NCBI RefSeq assembly: GCF_005889725.1
Contig: NZ_VCKX01000044.1
Span: forward strand, 1 to 56,864
Length of the DNA stretch: 56,864 nt
Direction of reading: 5' to 3'
Source of the DNA: Nonomuraea zeae
GTDB lineage: Bacteria > Actinomycetota > Actinomycetes > Streptosporangiales > Streptosporangiaceae
In this document: positions 33,233 through 39,848 of the stretch, piece after piece
Numbering within the stretch: the first letter of the stretch is position 1
How the letters are laid out: each line of letters begins with the position of its first letter
The notes under the pieces: model-generated
Seen by the model: the letters and a program-made list of their open reading frames with translations, nothing else
What the model was told of the DNA's origin: nothing
Database searches by the model: none
Position numbers and translations under genes: made by a program

Positions 33233-33365
33233 CGGACTCCCCCCGTCGCCAGATGTTCCGGACGCTACTCCAAACGGGCATTCGCGGTAATAGGCCGCGC
33301 AAAATGTTGCCCGAAGTCCTGCGCGCCCCTCAGCCGCTTTCCGCCGCGCTCCTGATGATCGCGCC

Positions 33366-34928
33366 ATGAGCCTGTCTTCATGCGACCTAGGGATGAACCG
33401 GCCTATTTCCCGCCGCGACTTCTTCGACGGCATCGCCGTGGGCGCTTTGGGAAGCACGGTCGTGCTGGGCACCGCAGAAAAGGCTGAGGCGCCGCAGGGC
33501 GCCGCGTTCAGACCTGAGCCGAGTGTCTGGCGGGGCGACACCGCTCAAGCGCTCAGCGTGCCGCACGCGCTGCGGGACGGACGCTTCTGGAAACTGGCGG
33601 GCACTCCCGAGCCCACCGGGGAGAGCTACGACCTCGTGGTGGTCGGCGGCGGCCCGAGCGGCACGAGCGCGGCCCGCCAGTGGCTGCGGCGCCATCCCGG
33701 CGCCCGCGTGCTCGTCTTCGACAACCACGACGAGCTCGGCGGGCGGGCCCGCAGGGAGGCGTTCTGCACGGGCCGGCCGGACGGCGTGATGTGCGACGCG
33801 GAGACCTTCGGGGCCGACACCCTGGTCAGGATGACCTCCGACTGGATCGCGCGGCTGCCGATCGCCTGGCGGGCCCGGCGCGACCTGCGCATGCTGCACG
33901 AGGATCCGCCCGACTGGTTCCCCGGGCTCGGCCCGCGGGCCAAGCAGGAGCGGCTGGCGGAGCTGACCTACTCGCGGTTCCTGCTGGAGGTGTGCGGGGT
34001 GCACCCCGACGCCGAGCGGTTCTGCCGGACGATGTCCAGCGGCGCGTGGGCCTACGACACCAGGGCGTTCGGCGCGATCGACGCGTGGGCCGGCGGCTAT
34101 CCCGGGTTCGGCGGCCTGGGGCTCGACCGGTCGGAGCCGTCCAGGTACAACTCGCCCACGGTGAAGCGGGCCTGGTCCGCCGCCGCCGGTCGCCCGTCCG
34201 GCGACGGCCCCGTGGTCCCGATGCGGCTGGGCAGCCCGGTGGTGTCCGTACGCGACGGGGCCGAGTCGGCCACGGTGGGCTACTTCGACGGCGACCGCGT
34301 CATGACCGTGGAGGCCGGAGCGGTGATCCTGGCCTGCTGGAGCGCGGTCATCCCGCACCTGGTGCCGGACCTGCCCGCGGCGCAGCGGCAGGCGCTGAGC
34401 CAGGCCGTCAGGGTGCCGGTGCTGCACGCCACCGTACGGCTGCGCGACGGTGACGCCTGGCGGCGGGCCGGGGTGCGCAGGGTCCGGTGGACGGGGGCGT
34501 ACTGGTGCCTGACCTGCGTCGAGCCCTCGGGCGATGTCCGCATGCTGGCCACCCCGTGCCGGTCGGAGCTGGGGCCGGAGCCGGGGTCGGTGGCGGGCCG
34601 GCGCAAGCTGGCCAGGACGCCGTACGGCCATCTGGAGCGCACCGTGCGCGACCAGCTCGCCCGGCTGCTCGGGCCGGTCGGCTTCGACCCGGCGAGGGAC
34701 GTCGAGGCGATCACGATCGACCGGTGGGGGCACGCGAACGCGATCGAGTACTGCCGGCCGTGGCACCCGTTCTACCCGGACGGCCCGTTCCCGGCGGACG
34801 TCGCCCGCAGGCGCTTCGGCAGGATCGCGATCGCCGGCTCCGACTCGGTGCCCGCCGCCCGCGGCGACGCCGCCGTGACCGCCGCCTCGCTGGCCGTGGC
34901 GGACCTGGCCGGAGAGCCGGCGCGATGA
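33366..34928 (+). CDS. Tat-exported FAD-dependent amine oxidase/dehydrogenase-like protein
   Basis: A 520-residue flavoprotein. A twin-arginine signal (RPISRRDFFDGIAVGALGST, RR at 16-17) precedes the dinucleotide-binding turn DLVVVGGGPSGTSAARQWLR near residue 90, with NHDELGGRARREAFC binding the ADP moiety. A late FAD-contact stretch (RIAIAGSDSVPAARGDAAVT) closes the fold. The overall layout resembles spermidine dehydrogenase-type amine oxidoreductases; the substrate is unknown. The frame opens at ATG 33366; ATG 33393 also precedes the signal. The stop overlaps the PrsW gene by 4 nt. It is divergent from the NfeD-like gene across a 133-bp region in which I saw no clear operator. Confidence 0.85.
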   Translation: MSLSSCDLGMNRPISRRDFFDGIAVGALGSTVVLGTAEKAEAPQGAAFRPEPSVWRGDTAQALSVPHALRDGRFWKLAGTPEPTGESYDLVVVGGGPSGTSAARQWLRRHPGARVLVFDNHDELGGRARREAFCTGRPDGVMCDAETFGADTLVRMTSDWIARLPIAWRARRDLRMLHEDPPDWFPGLGPRAKQERLAELTYSRFLLEVCGVHPDAERFCRTMSSGAWAYDTRAFGAIDAWAGGYPGFGGLGLDRSEPSRYNSPTVKRAWSAAAGRPSGDGPVVPMRLGSPVVSVRDGAESATVGYFDGDRVMTVEAGAVILACWSAVIPHLVPDLPAAQRQALSQAVRVPVLHATVRLRDGDAWRRAGVRRVRWTGAYWCLTCVEPSGDVRMLATPCRSELGPEPGSVAGRRKLARTPYGHLERTVRDQLARLLGPVGFDPARDVEAITIDRWGHANAIEYCRPWHPFYPDGPFPADVARRRFGRIAIAGSDSVPAARGDAAVTAASLAVADLAGEPAR

Positions 34929-35782
34929 GGCCGTGGCTGCGGATCTTCCTGATCGGGTTCGCCCTGTGGCTGGCCACCGTCCTCGTCACGGCCTCGACGG
35001 GCAACTCGAACCTGGTGCCGACCGTGGTGCTGTTCGGCAGCTTCCTGGTGCCGGTGACATTCGTCGTCTGGGCGCACGGGCGCGACCACTCGCCCCGGGT
35101 CACGGTCGAGCTGCTGTTCATGGCGTTCGTGGTGGGCGGCGTGCTCGGCGTGCTCGGCGCCTCGCTGCTGGAGAGCTGGCTCATCAGGCCGTCGGTCGCG
35201 ATGTACGTGCTCGTCGGCCTCATCGAGGAGGGCGTGAAGCTGGCCGCCCTCATGTTCGTCACCAGGCGGATGGCCGTGCGCTCGGCCATGGACGGGGTCG
35301 TGCTGGGTGCGACCGTCGGCTTCGGCTTCGCCGCCTTCGAGAGCGCCGGCTACGCCTTCAACGCGCTCTTCGCCGCCGACGGCCTGTCGCTGTCCCAGCT
35401 CGTCGAGACGGAGGTGCTGCGCGGCATCCTGACGCCCGTCGGGCACGGCCTGTGGACGGCCATCGCCGGTGGCGCGCTGTTCGCCGCCGGCGGGCGGCTG
35501 ACGGGCCCCGTCCTGCTGACCTATCTCGGCGTCTCGCTGCTGCACGCGCTGTGGGACTCGATGTCGGCCATCGCGATCGCGATCACGCTGGTGCTGACCG
35601 GGCGGCCGTGGCAGTTCGAGCTGCTGCGGATCGGCCGGGTGCCGCACGTGAGCGCGTGGCAGGTGCATGTGTACACGCTGCTGAACTGGGCGGGACTCAT
35701 CGTGATCTCGCTGGTCGCGCTCGCCTGGCTGTGGACCATCACCAGTTCCGCCCACCGCGACGACGAGATCTTGTCCCAATAA
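34925..35782 (+). CDS. PrsW-family intramembrane metalloprotease
   Basis: A 285-residue, eight- to nine-helix membrane protein of the PrsW type. The family signatures are all here: VGLIEEGVKLAALMF (Glu101-Glu102), TVGFGFAAFESAGYAFNAL, GHGLWTAIAGGALF with His174, and SLLHALWDSMSAIAIAITLV with His207. PrsW-type proteases cut membrane-anchored anti-sigma factors or precursor peptides. ATG 34925 overlaps the preceding stop as ATGA, so it is translationally coupled to the exported flavoprotein. That pairing suggests it may process or regulate the flavoprotein or a shared substrate. Confidence 0.87.
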   Translation: MRPWLRIFLIGFALWLATVLVTASTGNSNLVPTVVLFGSFLVPVTFVVWAHGRDHSPRVTVELLFMAFVVGGVLGVLGASLLESWLIRPSVAMYVLVGLIEEGVKLAALMFVTRRMAVRSAMDGVVLGATVGFGFAAFESAGYAFNALFAADGLSLSQLVETEVLRGILTPVGHGLWTAIAGGALFAAGGRLTGPVLLTYLGVSLLHALWDSMSAIAIAITLVLTGRPWQFELLRIGRVPHVSAWQVHVYTLLNWAGLIVISLVALAWLWTITSSAHRDDEILSQ

Positions 35783-35857
35783 TCACGGTAATGAACGTCT
35801 TCCTCCCACTGCGCCGGAAGCATAAACGGTGCTAGTCTCCTGTGCGATCTTCCGGAG

Positions 35858-35869
35858 GTGTATTTACAC
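35858..35869. promoter_or_regulatory. Palindrome upstream of the first conservon
   Basis: GTGTATTTACAC is a perfect inverted repeat (GTGTA, two-base centre, TACAC). It lies between a weak -10-like TAGTCT (35833-35838) and the kinase start at 35905. It is AT-rich in GC-rich surroundings, so it may be an operator in the 5' leader. Confidence 0.4.
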
Positions 35870-35904
35870 AAGGTGTGGAAATGCCCCCGACTCGAGGTTG
35901 GGAC

Positions 35905-38037
35905 ATGGGCTCGCGAAACCGGTCAATTCGGTTCAAGATCTTCTTATTGCTGCTGCTACCCCTTCTGTCTCTGAGCGCGCTCTGGGGTTTCGTCCTCAAC
36001 CTCACCATGGGCGACGCCCAGTCGTTACTCCGCGCGAACACCCTCTATCGGACTCTCGGTGTCACCTCCACCGACCTGGGATTACAGCTGCAGGCCGAAC
36101 GGGTGCGTTCCGCGGAAGCGCTCACTACGCGTGAACTCGACGAAGTGCTCGGCGGACAGCGCGCCCGCACGGACCAGTCGGTCAGCCAGTTCAAGCGGGC
36201 CGTCGGGGAGGCCGGCAGCGCCGCCGAAGGCGCACTGAGCGGCCCTCTCAGCACCCTGACCGCCGGGCTTGACCGGCTCGGCTCGATCAGGGCCGACATC
36301 GACGGCGGCCTCAGCTCCCGCCTGTCCGGGCTGAACGAGTACAACCGCATCCTCGACTCGATCTTCATGCTCTACGACCACCTGGTGTCGGTCTCCGACC
36401 TGACGATCTTCCAGCAGGCGGCCTCGCTCCAGGCCATGGGCATGGCCAGGGAGTACATCGCCAGGGAGCACGCCCTCATCATCGGGGCCATGGCCGACCA
36501 GCAGCTCACCGGCCCGGAGGCGGCGGCCTTCACCGAGTACGCGGCCTCCAGGAAGTTCCTGCACTCGCGCGGGCTCGCCGGTCTCGACGTGGCGTTGCGC
36601 CGGCCGTACGAGCAGGTCTTCGCGACCGAGCCGTTCCTGACCTTCGCCACCATGGAAGGGCGGATCATCAAGACCGGCGCGCCCCCGGTCGTCGCCGACG
36701 GCTGGAACGAGTCGGTCGACAAGCTCACCTCCCAGCTCGACAAGCTCGGCTTCGCCTCCTCCGAGGTCCTGGCCGCGCGGACGTCCGAGGCGGCCACCGC
36801 CACCGTGGTCAAGATCGCCATCGCGGGCGGCCTCGGCTTGATCGCCGTGCTCGCGTCGATCATCATCTCTGTACGCTTCGGTCGTCGCCTGGCCGCGGAG
36901 CTGGCCGGGCTGCGCTCCGCCGCGGTCGAGCTGTCGCAGAGACGACTGCCCGACATCGTCGAGCGGCTACGCAGAGGCGAGGACGTCGACGTGCGGAAGG
37001 AGGCCAAGGCGATCAAGGTGAGCGGTTCCGCCGAGATCATCGACGTGGCCAGGGCCTTCGGCTCCGTGCAGCGCACCGCCGTGACGGCCGCGGTCGGCCA
37101 GGCCGCGCTGCGCCATGGCGTCGGCCAGGTCTTCCTCAATCTCGCCCGCCGCAAGCAGGGCCTGCTGCACCGCCAGCTCGCGCTGCTGGACACCATGCAG
37201 CGGCGTACGCACGACCCAGACCGGCTGGAGGAGCTCTTCCGCCTGGACCACCTGACCACGCGCATGCGGCGGCACGCGGAGAGCCTGATGATCCTGTCCG
37301 GCTCCGCGCCGGGCCGGGCCTGGCGCAAGCCGGTGCCGGTGATCGACATCGTGCGGGCCGCGGTCGCCGAGGTCGAGGACTTCACCAGGGTCGCGGTCGA
37401 GACGATGCCGGTCAGCGCGTTCGACGGGACCGCCGCGGCCGACCTCACCCACCTGGTCGCCGAGCTGGTCGAGAACGCCACCATCTACTCGCCGCCGGAC
37501 ACCATGGTCCAGGTGCGCGGCGACCTGGTGAGCAACGGCTACGCCATCGAGGTGGAGGACAGAGGGCTCGGCCTGACGGCCGGCGAGTACGCCGCCTACA
37601 ACGCCCTGCTGGCCGCGCCACCCGAGTTCGACCTGGCCGACAGCGACAGGCTGGGCCTGTTCGTGGTGGCCAGGCTGGCCGAGCGGCACGGTGTCAAGGT
37701 GCTGCTGCGGCGCTCGCCCTTCGGCGGCACGGCGGCCATCGTGCTCGTGCCGCGCACGATCGTGGCCGAGCAGAGCGCGCTGGAGGCCGGCGACGACGAC
37801 AAGGCGGCGCTGCCGAGCCGTACGCGGAAGAAGGCGCTCGCGGTGGTCAGCTCGGGCACCCACGCGGGGCTGCCCAGGCGAGTACGCCAGTCCCATCTGG
37901 CGCCGCAGCTCAAAGAAGCGCCGCCCGAGCCGGAGCAGCAGGCCGAACGCTCTCCCGAAGAGGTACGCGACCTGTTCTCCGCTTTCCAGCGGGGAACCCA
38001 ACGCGCCCGTGAAGAAGCCTCTGAGGAGGGGCCATGA
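35905..38037 (+). CDS. cvnA: Conservon histidine kinase-like protein CvnA (copy 1)
   Basis: A 710-residue membrane protein: one helix (FKIFLLLLLPLLSLSALWGF), an extracellular helical sensor of about 270 residues resembling the nitrate/nitrite-sensing type, a second helix (IAIAGGLGLIAVLASIIISV), then the cytoplasmic part. It has LFRLDHLTTRMRRHAESL in the phosphoacceptor position, LTHLVAELVENATIYSPP (the N-box), VEDRGLGLTAGEYA (G1) and RLGLFVVARLAERHGVKVLL (G2). Conservon kinases act with a roadblock protein, DUF742 and a small GTPase, as here. ATG 35905 is preferred because GAGG lies seven nucleotides upstream and it matches the start of copy 2. The operon continues 13 nt downstream. Confidence 0.9.
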   Translation: MGSRNRSIRFKIFLLLLLPLLSLSALWGFVLNLTMGDAQSLLRANTLYRTLGVTSTDLGLQLQAERVRSAEALTTRELDEVLGGQRARTDQSVSQFKRAVGEAGSAAEGALSGPLSTLTAGLDRLGSIRADIDGGLSSRLSGLNEYNRILDSIFMLYDHLVSVSDLTIFQQAASLQAMGMAREYIAREHALIIGAMADQQLTGPEAAAFTEYAASRKFLHSRGLAGLDVALRRPYEQVFATEPFLTFATMEGRIIKTGAPPVVADGWNESVDKLTSQLDKLGFASSEVLAARTSEAATATVVKIAIAGGLGLIAVLASIIISVRFGRRLAAELAGLRSAAVELSQRRLPDIVERLRRGEDVDVRKEAKAIKVSGSAEIIDVARAFGSVQRTAVTAAVGQAALRHGVGQVFLNLARRKQGLLHRQLALLDTMQRRTHDPDRLEELFRLDHLTTRMRRHAESLMILSGSAPGRAWRKPVPVIDIVRAAVAEVEDFTRVAVETMPVSAFDGTAAADLTHLVAELVENATIYSPPDTMVQVRGDLVSNGYAIEVEDRGLGLTAGEYAAYNALLAAPPEFDLADSDRLGLFVVARLAERHGVKVLLRRSPFGGTAAIVLVPRTIVAEQSALEAGDDDKAALPSRTRKKALAVVSSGTHAGLPRRVRQSHLAPQLKEAPPEPEQQAERSPEEVRDLFSAFQRGTQRAREEASEEGP

Positions 38038-38050
38038 GTAAGGGGGATGC

Positions 38051-38458
38051 ATGACTGTGCCGACCACCAACACCGGTGAGCTGAACTGGCTGCTGGACGA
38101 CCTGGCCACCCGGGTCGCCGCGGTGCGCCAGGCGGTCATCCTGTCCACCGACGGCCTTGCGGTCGGCTATTCCAAGGGCTTGACCCGGGAGGACGCCGAG
38201 CACCTGTCGGCGGTGGCGGCCGGGTTCCAGAGCCTGGCCCGCGGCACCGGACGCCATTTCGGCGGCGGCGACGTGCGCCAGACCATCGTGGAGATGGAGT
38301 CGGCGTTCCTGTTCGTCACCGCGGCCGGGCAGGGCACCTGCCTGGCCGTGATCGCCGACGCGAACGTGGACGTCGGCCACATCGCCTACGAGATGGCGAT
38401 GCTGGTCAAGCGGGTGGGCCAGCACATCACCACGAACCCGCGCGCTGGAGCGTCATGA
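38051..38458 (+). CDS. cvnB: Roadblock/LC7 domain protein CvnB
   Basis: A 135-residue roadblock/LC7 protein (ELNWLLDDLATRVAAVRQAV, then LSTDGLAVGYSKGLTREDAE and LFVTAAGQGTCLAVIADANV). Such proteins bind small GTPases and act as GAP-like or scaffolding partners, so it should contact the CvnD GTPase encoded two genes downstream. Its stop overlaps the DUF742 start by 4 nt (ATGA), and it follows the kinase gene by 13 nt. It is the only roadblock gene in the window; the facing second conservon lacks one. Confidence 0.92.
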   Translation: MTVPTTNTGELNWLLDDLATRVAAVRQAVILSTDGLAVGYSKGLTREDAEHLSAVAAGFQSLARGTGRHFGGGDVRQTIVEMESAFLFVTAAGQGTCLAVIADANVDVGHIAYEMAMLVKRVGQHITTNPRAGAS

Positions 38459-38817
38459 GCGAAGGCCCGCAGTGGTTCGATGAGGAGGCGGGACCGGTCG
38501 TCCGGCCTTATGCTCTCATCCGCGGTCGCACGCATTCCTCCGGGGACGCGTTCGATCTCGTGGCAACCGTGCGCGCGATCGGCGACCCGCCGGGCGAGCT
38601 CGGTCCAGAACAGCAGCTCATCCTGCGGGCGGCTCGAAGCCCGATCTCGGTGGCCGACCTGGCCGTCGAGCTCGACCTGCCCGTCGGCGTCATCCGGGTC
38701 TTACTCGGCGACATGCGTGACCACGGCCTCATCTCGGTGACGTCGCCCTCCGCCGGAGGGTCGCGGTCGAATGAGCGCATTCTCAAGGAAGTGATCAATG
38801 GACTCCGTGCTCTCTGA
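38455..38817 (+). CDS. cvnC: DUF742 protein CvnC (copy 1)
   Basis: A 120-residue DUF742 protein. The conserved WFDEEAGPVVRPYALIRGRT start and the winged-helix-like LPVGVIRVLLGDMRDHGLIS are visible, and the end KEVINGLRAL is nearly identical to that of copy 2. In conservons this protein bridges the kinase and the GTPase. It begins within the roadblock stop and its own end overlaps the GTPase gene by 20 nt, so translation of the three genes is tightly coupled. Confidence 0.92.
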   Translation: MSEGPQWFDEEAGPVVRPYALIRGRTHSSGDAFDLVATVRAIGDPPGELGPEQQLILRAARSPISVADLAVELDLPVGVIRVLLGDMRDHGLISVTSPSAGGSRSNERILKEVINGLRAL

Positions 38818-39370
38818 GGACCCCGTCGCGCTGAAGATTCTCATCGCCGGGGGGTTCGGTGTCGGCAAGACCACACTGGTCGGGTCGGTCAGCGAGATCA
38901 AGCCGCTGCGCACGGAGGAGGTGCTCTCCGATCGCGGGGTCGGCGTCGACGACATCGACGGCGTGGAGGCCAAGACCACCACGACCGTGGCGATGGACTT
39001 CGGCCGCATCACGATCCGCGACGGGCTGGTCGTGTACCTGTTCGGGACGCCCGGGCAGGAGCGGTTCTGGTTCATGTGGGACGAGCTGTCCTACGGCGCG
39101 CTGGGCGCGGTCGTGATCGCCGACACCAGGCGGCTGACCGACTGCTTCCCGTCCGTGGACTACTTCGAGCAGCGCGGCACGCCGTTCGTGGTGGCCGTCA
39201 ACTGCTTCGAAGGCGCGGACCGGCACAGCGTGGACGACGTGCGCATCGCACTTGACCTGGACGACGACGTCCCGGTGCTGCTGTGCGACGTGCGCCGGCG
39301 GACCTCGGCCAAGGAGGTCATGATCGCGCTGGTCGAGCACTCGCTGCGCACGCTGACCTCCGCCAACTAG
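38798..39370 (+). CDS. cvnD: Small Ras-like GTPase CvnD
   Basis: A 190-residue GTPase. The P-loop LIAGGFGVGKTTLVGSV and the switch II-like YLFGTPGQERFWFMWDELSY are clear, while the base-specificity motif is the altered VNCFEGADR instead of NKxD, as in other conservon GTPases. It should cycle between GTP and GDP states under the control of the CvnA/B/C proteins and relay signals to unknown targets. ATG 38798 overlaps the DUF742 gene by 20 nt. It is the last gene of the first conservon and converges on the second. Confidence 0.92.
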   Translation: MDSVLSEDPVALKILIAGGFGVGKTTLVGSVSEIKPLRTEEVLSDRGVGVDDIDGVEAKTTTTVAMDFGRITIRDGLVVYLFGTPGQERFWFMWDELSYGALGAVVIADTRRLTDCFPSVDYFEQRGTPFVVAVNCFEGADRHSVDDVRIALDLDDDVPVLLCDVRRRTSAKEVMIALVEHSLRTLTSAN

Positions 39371-39428
39371 CGCCCCCGTCGGGAGACGCCCCCTGGAGGG
39401 CGTCCAGCGGCACGCAGAGGGCCTCTGG

Positions 39429-39446
39429 AGGGCCTTTCCAGGCCCT
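39429..39446. terminator. Hairpin between the two convergent conservons
   Basis: AGGGCCT (39429-39435), a TTCC loop and AGGCCCT (39440-39446) form a perfect 7-bp stem in the 103-nt gap between the facing conservons. The gap also holds three imperfect copies of a CCTCTGGAGGGC-like motif. It is probably a shared transcription end point, without a U-tract. Confidence 0.55.
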
Positions 39447-39473
39447 TGGGGGCCCGGATCGCCGTCGGCGCCT

Positions 39474-39848
39474 CTAGAGGGCCCGAAGGCCGTTGATCAC
39501 TTCCCGGAGGAGGCTCTCCGACGGCGAGGCGGTCTTGTCCCGTGGCGGGCGCACCGTGACCAGGCCGTGCTCCAGCAGGTCCCCCAGGAGCACCCTGATC
39601 ACGCCGACCGGCAGGCCCAGCTCCGAGGCGACCTCGACGACCGGCCTGGCCTGTCCCGCCACGCTGCTCAGCAGGCGCCGGTGCGGCACGCTCAGCTCGG
39701 CCTTGGCCGGGGCGGGCAGGCCGGTGGAGACGACGGTCGCCAGCAGGTCGACCGCGGCTGAGGTCGGCTGGGTACGCCCGCGGGCGACCGCATAGGGCCG
39801 CACGACTGGCCCCGCCTCCTCATCGACCCACTCGTGCTCGCGGCTCAC
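39474..39848 (-). CDS. DUF742 protein CvnC (copy 2)
   Basis: A 124-residue DUF742 protein with the family features VDEEAGPVVRPYAVARGRTQ, LPVGVIRVLLGDLLEHGLVT and the identical ending EVINGLRAL. It is coupled to the kinase gene by a 4-nt overlap (ATGA at 39845-39848). No roadblock or GTPase gene follows; instead the gene faces the end of the first conservon 103 nt away. The two DUF742 paralogues probably compete for or share partners. Confidence 0.9.
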   Translation of the reverse strand: MSREHEWVDEEAGPVVRPYAVARGRTQPTSAAVDLLATVVSTGLPAPAKAELSVPHRRLLSSVAGQARPVVEVASELGLPVGVIRVLLGDLLEHGLVTVRPPRDKTASPSESLLREVINGLRAL

